From Veillonella sp. 3310 (GTDB taxonomy: Bacteria; Bacillota; Negativicutes; Veillonellales; Veillonellaceae): a DNA stretch of 64,000 nt. The notes below the pieces were generated by a model. It saw nothing but the letters and a program-made list of their open reading frames with translations, was not told the origin of the DNA and searched no databases. The position numbers and the translations under genes were made by a program. The DNA lies in the NCBI RefSeq assembly GCF_003999875.1, contig NZ_RQVJ01000002.1:247069-311068 (forward strand), in the 5' to 3' direction. This document shows, in pieces, positions 24,357 to 33,874 of this stretch. Every line of letters begins with the position of its first letter. The stretch's first letter is position 1.

Positions 24357-24457
24357 TTGACATATTGTGATAGTAGACTATATAGTTACGTATAAGGAAA
24401 TAGGGAGGTAGAAAGGTCCTTGGAACGGTGGAATAAAAAAGTAAGCCAGACAAGAAA

Positions 24458-24494
24458 AAATACCATGACCATCTTTGAGATGTTCATGGTATTT
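24458..24494. terminator. Hairpin in the symporter intergenic region
   Basis: AAATACCATGA (24458-24468) pairs with TCATGGTATTT (24484-24494), extended inside by CCATCT/AGATG. More hairpins follow: TCTTTAGGTC/GACCTAAAGA (about 24505-24550), CGACATA/TATGTCG (about 24579-24629) and AGAGTA/TACTCT (about 24693-24717). No gene is seen in 24357-24830. Confidence 0.6.
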
Positions 24495-24830
24495 GTTGAT
24501 AGAGTTCTTTAGGTCATCTGTAGGGAAGAGTAGAGGAGAAGACCTAAAGATGTGAATGAAGGATGTCTATCTATACACGACATACCATAGAGGTAGCATG
24601 GTAGAGGTAGTTGGTTATGTCGTATACATATATTATGAGGCCCTATAAAAGGAGTTGAGGAGTTTATAATATACGTACATCACTTCACAAGAAAGAGAGT
24701 ATCATAGTGTTGCTACTCTTTATGTGTAGTATAAACTAGAAACGTCAAAAGAATGTCAAAATATAAAACTTTTTATTAAAAATTTCTTGAAAAAAGATTT
24801 GTATATTTTTTGTGTGCACTAATTGTACTG

Positions 24831-24859
24831 TTGTATCTCTGTAAAGGATTTGTTATAAT
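24831..24859 (+). promoter_or_regulatory. Promoter of the second dicarboxylate symporter
   Basis: TTGTAT (24831-24836), 17 bases and TATAAT (24854-24859), followed by TTCTATAGAATTTTA as at the first symporter. Confidence 0.7.
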
Positions 24860-24889
24860 ACTTTCTATAGAATTTTAGGATAGGTTTTG

Positions 24890-24928
24890 AAAGAGACATT
24901 CTGTACTTGTACACCATCGCCTCTTTTT
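24890..24928 (+). promoter_or_regulatory. Leader hairpin with T run (possible attenuator), second symporter
   Basis: AAAGAGAC (24890-24897) pairs with GCCTCTTT across a loop containing TGTACTTGTACA, followed by T residues. It resembles the leader at 22808-22845 in position and sequence. Confidence 0.5.
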
Positions 24929-24974
24929 ATATAACCTGAGCAAGTATTGGTATGTAAAAAGGAGATTCTATACT

Positions 24975-26282
24975 ATGTTAAAGAAAATTGGACTGTCCGG
25001 GTGGATAGGCATCGGCCTCTTGGCTGGCGTGTTAGTAGGTGCAGTGGCACCAGATTTTGCGAAACAATTAAAACCTTTAGGTGATGTATTTATTCGCATG
25101 ATTAAAATGATCGTAGTACCTTTAATTTTTAGCTCCCTAGTAATGGGGATCGCTGGCACAGGGAATTTTAAAAAATTAGGTCGTCTTGGGGGAAAAGCGA
25201 TTCTATGGTTTGAATTAGCTACTACGCTGGCGCTATTTATTGCGTTGTTTGCCGTGAACGTTGTAGAGCCAGGAGTAGGTGTGAATTTGACAGCGAGTGG
25301 TGGCGCTACAGATATCGTTAACAAAGCAGCCTCCAAAGGTCAAATGGACCATGTGCAAATGTTAGTGAATATTATTCCAACCAATATTATTGATGCCATG
25401 GCTCGCGGAGATATGTTACAAATTATCTTCTTTAGCTGTATGTTTGCTATTGCAGCCGCAAGCTTGGGTAAAGAGGGAAAACAAATTGTAGACTTATCAA
25501 AAAGTATAGCCCACATCATGTTTAAAGTGACTCATTATGTCATGTATATTTCCCCTATCGGTATTTTTGGTGCTATTGCGTATACAGTAGGTGCCTTTGG
25601 GATTGAAATGCTGATTCCATTATTAAAATTAGTATTTACTTTATATGCAGGGCTAATTGTGTTCCTTACTATCGTACTGGGCATTGCATCGGCCTTAACA
25701 AAAGTGAATTTATTTAAATTATTTTTCGCACTGAAAGAGCCGACTATCCTAGCGTTTACAACCGCTGCATCGGAAGCGGCTTTACCAATTGCTATGGAAA
25801 AATTGAAAAAGATGGGGATTCCGAATCACATTGTAAGTTTTGTACTTCCTTTAGGGTATACATTCAACTTAGATGGCTCTACATTGTATTCTGCATTAGC
25901 AGTTGTATTTATTGCACAAGTGTATGGCATGCCATTCCCTATTGATCAACAAATTTTAATGATGATTACCTTGATGTTATCCACTAAAGGGATTGCAGGT
26001 GTACCAGGAGGTTCCTTGATTGTAGTAGCCGCTACTAGCGCAGCTTTTGGACTTCCAGTGGAAGGCTTAGCTTTAATTTTAGGCATTGACCGTGTCTTAG
26101 ATATGGGCCGTACCGTATGTAACTTATTAGGTAACTGCATTGCAGCGGCTATCGTAGGCCGTTGGGAACATGAAGTGTCTGCTGAAACATTGACCCGACA
26201 TATCGAACATCCATTAACAGATGAAGAAGTAGCTGCATTAGAGCAAAAACATTTAGAAGCTATGGCGAACACACATGCATAA
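24975..26282 (+). CDS. Dicarboxylate/amino acid:cation symporter (DAACS family), copy 2
   Basis: A 435-residue paralogue of the upstream symporter, colinear over its whole length. It keeps MIKMIVVPLIFSSLVMGIAG, AFTTAASEAALPIAMEK and LPLGYTFNLDGSTLYSA. The differences cluster in the region around residue 215-250 and in the C-terminal tail (EHPLTDEEVAALEQ is conserved, then it diverges). The duplication may provide different affinity or regulation for dicarboxylates, which Veillonella-type organisms use heavily, but that is inference. AAAAGGAGATTCT precedes the ATG, and a terminator follows at 26303. Confidence 0.9.
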   Translation: MLKKIGLSGWIGIGLLAGVLVGAVAPDFAKQLKPLGDVFIRMIKMIVVPLIFSSLVMGIAGTGNFKKLGRLGGKAILWFELATTLALFIALFAVNVVEPGVGVNLTASGGATDIVNKAASKGQMDHVQMLVNIIPTNIIDAMARGDMLQIIFFSCMFAIAAASLGKEGKQIVDLSKSIAHIMFKVTHYVMYISPIGIFGAIAYTVGAFGIEMLIPLLKLVFTLYAGLIVFLTIVLGIASALTKVNLFKLFFALKEPTILAFTTAASEAALPIAMEKLKKMGIPNHIVSFVLPLGYTFNLDGSTLYSALAVVFIAQVYGMPFPIDQQILMMITLMLSTKGIAGVPGGSLIVVAATSAAFGLPVEGLALILGIDRVLDMGRTVCNLLGNCIAAAIVGRWEHEVSAETLTRHIEHPLTDEEVAALEQKHLEAMANTHA

Positions 26283-26302
26283 TAGAATATAAAATATCTA
26301 GG

Positions 26303-26340
26303 CACCATATGTATCTTTCACAGGTATATATGGTGTTTTT
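26303..26340 (+). terminator. Terminator after the second symporter
   Basis: CACCATATGTAT (26303-26314) pairs with GTATATATGGTG (26324-26335) and is followed by five T residues. Confidence 0.75.
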
Positions 26341-26407
26341 ATAACTTGTTATAGATATGTTTTTTGCATTTATTAATAGACGAAATATGTAAATTCGTTG
26401 TATGATG

Positions 26408-26436
26408 TTCATAATAAACTATTTCTTTACTATAGT
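26408..26436 (+). promoter_or_regulatory. Possible promoter of fhs
   Basis: TTCATA and TATAGT are 17 bases apart, 96 bases before fhs. The leader includes a hairpin CATGCAAGTGCATG near 26495. I looked for the ZTP riboswitch pattern often found before fhs and did not see it. Confidence 0.35.
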
Positions 26437-26531
26437 ACTAGTGAAAAGTATGGCAGTTTGTAAAGATAAAGAATTGTAGTAAGGTTGTTACAGCCATGCA
26501 AGTGCATGGGGATACATAAGGAGGGAGACAC

Positions 26532-28202
26532 ATGTTAAGTGATATTGAAATTGCTCAACAAGCTGAGATGAAACCAATTGTAGAGATTGCTAAAGGATGC
26601 AATCTAACAGAAGATGAATTGGAATTATATGGAAAATATAAAGCAAAAGTATCCTTTGACGCGATGGAACGTTTGCAAGATGCACCCAATGGTAAGTTGG
26701 TACTAGTCACAGCCATCACACCTACACCAGCAGGGGAAGGCAAGTCTACCACCACGATTGGATTGACACAAGCTTTACAACAAATTGGTGTAAATAGTAT
26801 TGCCGTGTTGCGTGAACCATCCTTGGGCCCTGTGTTTGGCGTTAAAGGTGGTGCTGCTGGTGGTGGTTATGCGCAGGTAGTGCCAATGGAGGATATTAAC
26901 CTTCATTTTACAGGAGATATGCATGCCATTACGGCGGCTAATAACCTATTATCTGCAATGATTGACAATCATATTTTCCAAGGTAATGCACTACAAATTG
27001 ACGTACGTCGTATTAGTTGGAAACGTGTATTAGATATGAATGATCGTGCTTTGCGCAATGTGGTCATTGGCATGGGTGGACCTATGAGTGGTGTACCACG
27101 GGAAGATCATTTTATGATTACCGTAGCCTCTGAAATTATGGCTATTTTATGCTTGGCTCGTGATTTAGAAGATTTAAAAGCACGATTTGGTCGTATTGTC
27201 ATTGGTACAAACCTATCTGGAGAGCCTGTGTTTGTCCACCAATTGGGTTGTGAAGGGGCGATGGCACTCCTTATGAAAGATGCTATCAAACCGAACTTAG
27301 TACAAACGTTAGAGCATACTCCAGTATTGATTCATGGTGGGCCATTTGCGAATATTGCTCATGGATGTAATTCGATCATTGCTACTAAGCTAGGATTAAA
27401 ATTAGGTGATGTAGTCATTACAGAAGCGGGGTTTGGCGCCGACTTAGGGGCAGAAAAATTCTTGCATATTAAATGTCATTATGGAGATATCTTCCCTGAT
27501 GCGGTGGTCATCGTAGCGACTATTCGAGCTTTAAAAATGCATGGAGGCGTGCCAAAATCAGAGTTGACCAAAGAAAATGTAAAAGCTTTAGAACGGGGAT
27601 TTGTGAACCTAGGAAAACAAATTGCCAATATGAGAGCCTTTGGCTTGCCAGTATTAGTGAGCATTAATAAATTTGCTACAGATACACCAGCGGAAATCGA
27701 TGCGTTATTACAATTATGTGATCACTATGGTGTGGATGTGAGCCTTAATGAATGCTGGGAAAAAGGTGGCGCTGGCGGTATTGATATGGCGAAACAAGTG
27801 ATGGGGATGTTGGAAGGAACATACATTAAGCCAACTGCTTTATACGATGTGAAAGATAGTATCCCTAATAAGTTAACGGCGATTGTAAAAGAAATTTATG
27901 GTGGTAATGGTGTAGAATTTACCAGTGCAGCGAAAAAGCAAATTGCGCAATTAGAAGACTGGGGACTGGCGGATTTACCAGTATGTGTGGCAAAAACACA
28001 ATACTCCTTAAGTGATAATCCAGAGTTACTAGGAGCTCCTACCGATTTTACCATCACTGTACAAGATGTACGGATTGCTAATGGAGCTGGGTTTATTGTG
28101 TGTCAAACAAGTAATATTATGGTCATGCCAGGATTGCCGAAACAACCGGCAGCCCTTGGTATGGATGTCACTGCAGAGGGGACTATTAAAGGATTATTTT
28201 AG
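26532..28202 (+). CDS. fhs: Formate-tetrahydrofolate ligase
   Basis: A 556-residue cytoplasmic enzyme: formate + ATP + THF to 10-formyl-THF. The P-loop is [16 protein letters not shown] (about residues 60-75), followed by [24 protein letters not shown], the GAADLG-like loop [14 protein letters not shown] and the C-terminal [15 protein letters not shown], all hallmarks of Fhs. Length is normal. AGGAGGGAG precedes the ATG. The cyclodeaminase begins within 10 bases of the stop, so the pair likely supplies one-carbon units and breaks down formimino-THF in one operon. Confidence 0.96.
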   Translation: MLSDIEIAQQAEMKPIVEIAKGCNLTEDELELYGKYKAKVSFDAMERLQDAPNGKLVLVTAITPTPAGEGKSTTTIGLTQALQQIGVNSIAVLREPSLGPVFGVKGGAAGGGYAQVVPMEDINLHFTGDMHAITAANNLLSAMIDNHIFQGNALQIDVRRISWKRVLDMNDRALRNVVIGMGGPMSGVPREDHFMITVASEIMAILCLARDLEDLKARFGRIVIGTNLSGEPVFVHQLGCEGAMALLMKDAIKPNLVQTLEHTPVLIHGGPFANIAHGCNSIIATKLGLKLGDVVITEAGFGADLGAEKFLHIKCHYGDIFPDAVVIVATIRALKMHGGVPKSELTKENVKALERGFVNLGKQIANMRAFGLPVLVSINKFATDTPAEIDALLQLCDHYGVDVSLNECWEKGGAGGIDMAKQVMGMLEGTYIKPTALYDVKDSIPNKLTAIVKEIYGGNGVEFTSAAKKQIAQLEDWGLADLPVCVAKTQYSLSDNPELLGAPTDFTITVQDVRIANGAGFIVCQTSNIMVMPGLPKQPAALGMDVTAEGTIKGLF

Positions 28203-28210
28203 GAGGAATG

Positions 28211-28831
28211 ATGGAATTACATAACGCATCTGTATTAGACTTTATTCGTGACCTTGGTTCTAGTGCACCCGCTCCAGGTGGCGGTAGCGTGGCAGCTATT
28301 AATGGAGCTACCGCAGCGGCTTTAATTGAAATGGTAGCGAATTTAACGATTGGGAATGCAAAGTATGAAGCGGTTCACGAGGAAATGAAAAGCATTCAAG
28401 AAGCTATGTGCCAAGTGAAAGAAGAGTTTGTGTACTATATCAATAAAGATAGTGCTGCTTTTATGGAGTTAATGGGAGCTTTCAAACTGCCGAAAGAAAC
28501 AGAAGAAGAAAAAACATTCCGTAAAACAGAAATACAACGAACCACGAAACAAGCTGCCTTGGTGCCTTATGAAATTGGTAAATTGGCGTATACCTTATTA
28601 CCATTGGCGGAAACAGTCATTGTAAAAGGAAATGCTAATGCCATTACGGATGGAATGATTGCTGTCATTAATGCAAAAGCCGCTGTGAAGAGTGCTTTTT
28701 TAAATGTAAAAATCAATCTAGGCTCTATACAGGATGCGGAGTTTGTAAAACAATTGGCACACAGCATGGAAGAGATAGAATCTGTGTTAGATACAGAGGA
28801 ACAACGATTGTTAGGTCTTGCTAAGTTATAA
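28211..28831 (+). CDS. Formiminotetrahydrofolate cyclodeaminase family protein
   Basis: A 206-residue mostly helical protein of the FTCD-C/FchA family. The N-terminal motif DLGSSAPAPGGGSVAAINGATAAALIEMVANLT is characteristic, cut here at the glycine turn. It converts 5-formimino-THF to 5,10-methenyl-THF and ammonia; FchA-type single-domain proteins are common in anaerobes that ferment purines, glycine or histidine. Two adjacent ATGs exist; I prefer 28211 because AGGAGGA (28201-28207) touches the first one at 28208. It follows fhs directly and precedes the large regulator by 30 bases. Confidence 0.88.
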   Translation: MELHNASVLDFIRDLGSSAPAPGGGSVAAINGATAAALIEMVANLTIGNAKYEAVHEEMKSIQEAMCQVKEEFVYYINKDSAAFMELMGAFKLPKETEEEKTFRKTEIQRTTKQAALVPYEIGKLAYTLLPLAETVIVKGNANAITDGMIAVINAKAAVKSAFLNVKINLGSIQDAEFVKQLAHSMEEIESVLDTEEQRLLGLAKL

Positions 28832-28861
28832 GACGCATCATAATGGAATGAAGGAAATCAT

Positions 28862-31800
28862 ATGGGGATAGAAATTCATTTATTAGGGACACCACGGATA
28901 CAAGTAGATGGGCAAGATGTCTTTTTTACGTATGGCAAAGTGCAAGCGCTCATTTATTATATGGTGGTGAAAGGAGTAGCCCTCCGAGATGAAATCAGTG
29001 GTTTATTGTGGCCGGAAAAATCAGAGGTCAACGCCAGAAAAAACTTAAGAAATGCCATTTATGAGGCAAAAAAGCTATTGGGGGCAGATGTATTTGTATC
29101 ACCGAGAAATGCTGTATTACAATGGAATCCCACGTCGCATATCTATGTGGATGTCCATCAATTTCAAAGGAATCCTAAACAATATATAGATATTTACAAA
29201 GGGGAATTTTTACAAGGGTTTTATGTAAAAGATGCAGAGGCCTATGAGGACTGGTATTTAGGGGAACGAAGTCGATTAAAATCCATGTATATGGAGGCGG
29301 TTTATGACCTAGTAGACACAGGAATTGAGGAAAAAAATATCGCCTGCATTGAGCGATATATTCCGGTCCTATTGTCCTATGATCCCTATAACGAAGAGCG
29401 GTTTAGTGCAATTTTGGAACTGATCATGAGCCAAGGTTTCACGACCATGGGAAAACAATTATACCATCAACTACAATGTATTTATGCAGATGATTTAGAT
29501 GAAAGTGTACCTAATTCGCTTCGGGAAGCTATGCATTTACCGAATGTGCAAAAGCAAGAGGCAGTATCTTTTGTCGAACATACAATGTTGAAAGGCCGTG
29601 ATGCGGAAGCAGGGGAGGTACAAAAGTATTTGCACTATTTTGAGGATACCCCATTAGCCTTGCGTATCACAGGAGATACAGGAAGCGGTAAAACAAGTCT
29701 CGTAGAATATATACGAGATAGAGTAGAACCCTATCGATGTGTGTTAGAAAGCCAATGTTATGAAGAGGAACAAGGCTTGCTATTGCATGCGTGGATTCCT
29801 ATTGTAGGAAAGATACTGGAAGAAATCGAATTACAAGGTCTGGAAAATATCGAATTACGCCGTATTTATGAAATCTTTCCGCAGTTAGACCGTCGTATGG
29901 CTCGAGATTTAGGGTTTTTAGAAGTGACGGAAGCATTGCCTTTTGATGTGGTGTACCAAGCAGTATCAAATTTGCTAGAACAGGTGTCGGAAGAAATTCC
30001 TTTCACATTGATCTTTGAGGATGTGCAGTGGATGGACTCCTTAAGTTTTTCTTTGTTGAGTTTGTTGCTCTTACATCATAGTTCTGAACGTCTTATGATG
30101 ATTGTCACTGACGTAGATGAAGTAAAAGGTATGCATCGACGAACCTTGCAAAGTTTAGAACGGCAGAAAGCATTACAAAGTATTTCCTTGTTGCCTTTAT
30201 CAGACGAACGAATGCGAGCCTTTATTCTCGACCGAGAACCTACGTTACAGGATACAGACATAGTGGATCAATTAGTAGAAGTCAGTCGAGGCAGTCTGTT
30301 GGTGCTCATAGAAAGTATGCAACTATGGAAAGAATATGGCTCCATTTATGGTTTGACCAAAGATATGGAACTACTATATAGCAAGAAATGTGATACTTTA
30401 TCGGAAGAAGAGCGAAAATTGGTGGATTTTATCAGCTTATTCTACAATGAAGCACCATTGGGCATGATTGAATACTATATGGGCTTGGATAAATTGCGCC
30501 TTTTACAAACTTTAGAGGAATTGGAAAGGAAAGGGTTCATTGATTATCGTACACAACATGGTGAAGTGCAATACAGTTTGCGTCAATATAAGTGCAAAGA
30601 GTATTTACGGGACCAAATGGCAGTGGACCGGCGTCAAATTTTACATGCCTATTTAGGGGAAGCCTGGGAAAAACGATTGACTCACTCCAAGGAAGATATG
30701 ATTCGCTATAAGCAATTGGAGTTTCACTTCCGTGAAGCGGGACAATACCAAAAAGCTCTAATGTATAAATTGAAGTCCTTTATGCATTATTTAAACTTTA
30801 ATAAAGATGCCTCTCCAGAACTTGGGGTAGGAGAATTATCCTCTGTCTATGCAGGGTACTTTATGGGAGAAGTAACGGGGAAAGCCTTACAGGAAATAGA
30901 AGATGAGTTAGAGCGTGTATACACATTATATGGAGATGTGCCAGACGTACGTGCTTTAGAATTACCTTATTTATATGGAGCAGGCAAATACTATATGAGT
31001 ATCGGTGATAAAGAACGAGGTTTACGATACTTTCAAGAATTATTAGAAGAAAGTACAGAGCAAGAAGCATCAAATTATAAGTTGAAAGCTTATAAAGAGA
31101 TGATTTATTATCACTTACAAATGCGCCATGTTCTTGAAATACATCAATACACGTCCAAGGCGTTGGACCTAGCAGAACAGTATCATTTCAAAAAAGAAAT
31201 AGGTGTTATACTGCGATTGAAAGCATTGGCTTTCATTATGGAAGGTGCAGTAGAGCAAGCTGCTCCGCTCTTAACAGAATCCATACGATTATTCTCGGTA
31301 ACCCAAACGGTAGCGCGCAGATATGCTATCAATATTGGGGCTGCGTATAACTACTTGGGAGATATTGAAAAAAGTCGGTCTCGTCTAGAGACAGCATTAG
31401 AGATGTATCAAAAAGCATTAGACTACTGCGACAAAACAGAGTTATATAGTTCATGGATTGTATTTGCCACCAATGCGGGTATGACTGCCTTTGCATTGCA
31501 GAAGTATGAATTAGCGACCACGTATTTTCAAAAGTCCTATGAATTATGCTTGCAATATACCATAAGTCGACGGAGACCGACTATTGAGGCGTACCTTGGG
31601 TTGTTAGCACGAATTCAAGGGGATATACATACAGCTGTGACCTATTTGGAATCTGCCCAATCTCATGGCGTAGTAGAGCAACATGGACAAGAAGTTGGGC
31701 GCGTGCATTGGGCTATTTATTTCCTCAAAACTGAGTATCCTAGTGCAGAGGTGGACCAAGCGTTTTCTGAAAGTTTGGCTACCTATGGTACAATAGCATT

Positions 31801-31870
31801 GCAACAATTAGATGGCTATGGAGATGTATGGGAACGAACGTACCTAACACAGTTGCTCCAAGCCGAGTAA
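28862..31870 (+). CDS. Large regulator with winged-helix/BTAD, NTPase and TPR regions
   Basis: A 1002-residue cytoplasmic protein. Residues 1-90 are a winged-helix-like region (FFTYGKVQALIYYMVVKG, then LLWPEKSEVNARKNLRNAI), and 95-215 a bacterial transcriptional activation domain (DVHQF...YKGEFLQGFYV...AYEDWYLGERSRL). A P-loop ITGDTGSGKTSL lies at 269-280 and a Walker B-like FTLIFEDVQWMD near 381-392, giving an AAA/STAND-type ATPase. The last 400 residues are TPR-like helices. This is the layout of SARP/AfsR-like or LAL-like activators that sense a signal through the TPR part. The neighbouring YuiF-type transporter gene 22 bases downstream is the likeliest target, by inference. Confidence 0.85.
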   Translation: MGIEIHLLGTPRIQVDGQDVFFTYGKVQALIYYMVVKGVALRDEISGLLWPEKSEVNARKNLRNAIYEAKKLLGADVFVSPRNAVLQWNPTSHIYVDVHQFQRNPKQYIDIYKGEFLQGFYVKDAEAYEDWYLGERSRLKSMYMEAVYDLVDTGIEEKNIACIERYIPVLLSYDPYNEERFSAILELIMSQGFTTMGKQLYHQLQCIYADDLDESVPNSLREAMHLPNVQKQEAVSFVEHTMLKGRDAEAGEVQKYLHYFEDTPLALRITGDTGSGKTSLVEYIRDRVEPYRCVLESQCYEEEQGLLLHAWIPIVGKILEEIELQGLENIELRRIYEIFPQLDRRMARDLGFLEVTEALPFDVVYQAVSNLLEQVSEEIPFTLIFEDVQWMDSLSFSLLSLLLLHHSSERLMMIVTDVDEVKGMHRRTLQSLERQKALQSISLLPLSDERMRAFILDREPTLQDTDIVDQLVEVSRGSLLVLIESMQLWKEYGSIYGLTKDMELLYSKKCDTLSEEERKLVDFISLFYNEAPLGMIEYYMGLDKLRLLQTLEELERKGFIDYRTQHGEVQYSLRQYKCKEYLRDQMAVDRRQILHAYLGEAWEKRLTHSKEDMIRYKQLEFHFREAGQYQKALMYKLKSFMHYLNFNKDASPELGVGELSSVYAGYFMGEVTGKALQEIEDELERVYTLYGDVPDVRALELPYLYGAGKYYMSIGDKERGLRYFQELLEESTEQEASNYKLKAYKEMIYYHLQMRHVLEIHQYTSKALDLAEQYHFKKEIGVILRLKALAFIMEGAVEQAAPLLTESIRLFSVTQTVARRYAINIGAAYNYLGDIEKSRSRLETALEMYQKALDYCDKTELYSSWIVFATNAGMTAFALQKYELATTYFQKSYELCLQYTISRRRPTIEAYLGLLARIQGDIHTAVTYLESAQSHGVVEQHGQEVGRVHWAIYFLKTEYPSAEVDQAFSESLATYGTIALQQLDGYGDVWERTYLTQLLQAE

Positions 31871-31892
31871 GTACAAAAGAAGGAGATCCTAC

Positions 31893-33194
31893 ATGGATAT
31901 AGTGTTAAATCCCATAGTCTTATCAGTCATCGCCATGTCGATTCTGTGTTTGCTGCGATTTAACGTGTTGTTATCAGTTATCGTAGCTTCATTGGTAGCA
32001 GGTCTGGCAGGGGGCATGACGGTAACCACTACGATTGAGTCTTTAATCGGTGGTATGGGTGGCAATTCAGAAACCGCATTTAGTTATATTTTATTGGGCG
32101 CCTTAGCCATTGTCATTGGTCGATCGGGGCTAGCCACAGTTGTGACTAAAAAGATTACCAATATTGTAGGTACAAAAAAAGTGGCATTTACCTTGCTCAT
32201 CGCCTTTGTATCCTGTTTTTCACAAAATTTAATTCCTGTGCACATCGCTTTTATTCCTATTTTGATTCCACCTCTATTAGTGGTTATGAATCGTATGAAA
32301 TTAGATCGTAGAGCAGTCGCATGCGCCTTAACATTTGGTCTAAAAGCACCTTATGTATCATTGCCAGTTGGCTTTGGCTTACTGTTTATGACCATTATCA
32401 AAGATCAAATGGTAGCTAACGGCGTGAATGTATCTATTTCAGATATAGCTTCTGTTATGTGGATTGGTGGTATATCGATGGTGGTAGGATTATTGCTTGC
32501 CATTGTGTACTATAGTCGAAACCGTGAGTATAAAGATATTGCCGTAGTACAAGAAGAAAGTACCGATGAAGCATCTCGTATGACGGCGGATTGTTGGAAA
32601 GGTTTGGTAGGAGCAGCGGTAGCCTTTGTGGCGCAGCTCTATTTTAAATCCCTACCTATAGGTGCTCTTGCTGGATTGGCAGTATTTTTTGCGACAGGAC
32701 TTATCAAATGGTCTAAAATGGATGAAGATGTGGATGGCGGTATTCGCATGATGGGGACTATAGCCTTTGTTATGTTAATTGCAGCAGGTTATGCAAATGT
32801 ATTACGAGAAACAAACTCTGTAGAACATTTAGTAGCAGCCACAGTATCTATTATTGACTCCAAATTAGTTGGAGCTATCGTGATGCTCGTTGTAGGACTA
32901 CTGATTACTATGGGTATTGGTACATCCTTTGGTACGATTCCTGTTATTGCGTCCATATATATCCCTATGGGATTGCATTTAGGATTTTCTGTGCCAGCTA
33001 TTATTTTGCTAATCGGTATTGCAGCGGCACTAGGTGATGCGGGGTCACCTGCATCAGATTCTACATTAGGACCTACATCAGGACTCAATGCAGATGGACA
33101 ACATAATCATATATGGGATACTTGCGTACCAACGTTTATATTCTATGACATTACTTTGTTAATCGGTGGTGTTGTAGGGGCGCTGGTGTTATAA
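31893..33194 (+). CDS. YuiF-type Na+/H+ antiporter family transporter (probable amino acid transporter)
   Basis: A 433-residue membrane protein with about eleven hydrophobic segments. LLGALAIVIGRSGLATVV, SQNLIPVHIAFIPILIPPLL and the C-terminal GDAGSPASDSTLGPTSGLNADG with HNHIWDTCVPTF are signatures of the COG2056/YuiF group inside the NhaC-like superfamily. Members are predicted amino acid transporters or Na+/H+ exchangers; the substrate here is unknown. AGAAGGAGATCC precedes the ATG, and the upstream regulator gene ends 22 bases before it, so the two are likely co-transcribed. Confidence 0.85.
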   Translation: MDIVLNPIVLSVIAMSILCLLRFNVLLSVIVASLVAGLAGGMTVTTTIESLIGGMGGNSETAFSYILLGALAIVIGRSGLATVVTKKITNIVGTKKVAFTLLIAFVSCFSQNLIPVHIAFIPILIPPLLVVMNRMKLDRRAVACALTFGLKAPYVSLPVGFGLLFMTIIKDQMVANGVNVSISDIASVMWIGGISMVVGLLLAIVYYSRNREYKDIAVVQEESTDEASRMTADCWKGLVGAAVAFVAQLYFKSLPIGALAGLAVFFATGLIKWSKMDEDVDGGIRMMGTIAFVMLIAAGYANVLRETNSVEHLVAATVSIIDSKLVGAIVMLVVGLLITMGIGTSFGTIPVIASIYIPMGLHLGFSVPAIILLIGIAAALGDAGSPASDSTLGPTSGLNADGQHNHIWDTCVPTFIFYDITLLIGGVVGALVL

Positions 33195-33198
33195 TACA

Positions 33199-33244
33199 AA
33201 AGGACTGTCACAAAATGTAGAAATACATTGTACGACAGTCCTTT
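33199..33244 (+). terminator. Terminator after the YuiF-type transporter
   Basis: AAAGGACTGTC (33199-33209) pairs perfectly with GACAGTCCTTT (33234-33244); the loop contains ACAAAATGTA and TACATTGTA. It belongs to the hairpin family noted at 1226. Confidence 0.8.
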
Positions 33245-33269
33245 ATCGTATTTTATAAAATCAAGTAAG

Positions 33270-33302
33270 CTGGGGTCAAACTGGGGTCAAACTGGGGTCA
33301 AC
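33270..33302 (+). repeat. Three tandem copies of an 11-base unit
   Basis: CTGGGGTCAAA occurs at 33270-33280 and 33281-33291, and with a final C at 33292-33302. It lies between a terminator and tRNA-Lys, with no gene over it. Confidence 0.85.
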
Positions 33303-33373
33303 TTGAAAAAGTTGCGATAATCAATTTTAGTGCTACATAACAAAAGAACCGCACAGTTGTACGGTTCTAAGTG

Positions 33374-33449
33374 TGGTGGAACACCAGGGGTTCGAACCCT
33401 GGACCCTCTGATTAAGAGTCAGATGCTCTGCCAGCTGAGCTAGTGTTCC
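33374..33449 (-). tRNA. tRNA-Lys (anticodon CTT)
   Basis: A 76-base cloverleaf on the minus strand with encoded CCA. The acceptor GGAACAC pairs fully with GTGTTCC, the anticodon loop is CTCTTAA and the T-loop is GGTTCGAACC. It is alone and opposite to the flanking genes. Confidence 0.96.
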
Positions 33450-33568
33450 ATAAGATAAGTTAAAGTATGGTTTTATTATAGTCCTATCATTCAATTTTGT
33501 AAACGAAAAATTTAGAAATCACATAGGAAATTACTTGCTATTTAATAGGTTCTATGTAATAATAGAGG

Positions 33569-33592
33569 AGTCAGGAATTGCCTGGCTTTTTT
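33569..33592 (+). terminator. Terminator-like hairpin before rpmG
   Basis: AGTCAGG (33569-33575) pairs with CCTGGCT (33581-33587) with one G-T pair and is followed by six T residues. Confidence 0.6.
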
Positions 33593-33601
33593 AGATTGCA
33601 T

Positions 33602-33630
33602 TTGACATAGACTTCCACTTGTGGTAGTCT
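33602..33630 (+). promoter_or_regulatory. Promoter of the rpmG-secE-nusG block
   Basis: A perfect TTGACA (33602-33607) with TAGTCT 17 bases on, or TATATT a little further downstream, and rpmG 60 bases later. Confidence 0.55.
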
Positions 33631-33689
33631 ATATTAGTATGTTTATGAAGTAATAGCCGTCTAGGCACTTTAAAGAGAGGTGTAAACTG

Positions 33690-33839
33690 ATGCGTAACGC
33701 AGTAACAATGGCTTGTACTGAATGCAAGCAACGTAACTATCAGACAAACAAAAACAAAAAAAATAACCCAGATCGTATTGAAATGAATAAATTCTGTAAA
33801 TTCTGTGGTAAACACACGTTACACCGTGAAACAAAATAA
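33690..33839 (+). CDS. rpmG: 50S ribosomal protein L33
   Basis: A 49-residue protein starting [17 protein letters not shown]. Two zinc-binding pairs are visible, CTEC at residues 9-12 and CKFC at 36-39, so this is the zinc-containing form of L33. The end KHTLHRETK is typical. AGAGAGGTG lies at 33675-33683. Its position just ahead of secE-nusG is the conserved Firmicute arrangement. It lies in the large ribosomal subunit near the E site. Confidence 0.95.
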   Translation: MRNAVTMACTECKQRNYQTNKNKKNNPDRIEMNKFCKFCGKHTLHRETK

Positions 33840-33874
33840 TTTTTAATTATTTGTTGACGTGAGGATGTGATATC

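Noticed and set aside
26341..26531. ZTP or folate riboswitch before fhs
   Set aside because: Only a small CATGCA hairpin is visible; the conserved ZTP motifs and pseudoknot pieces are not found by eye.
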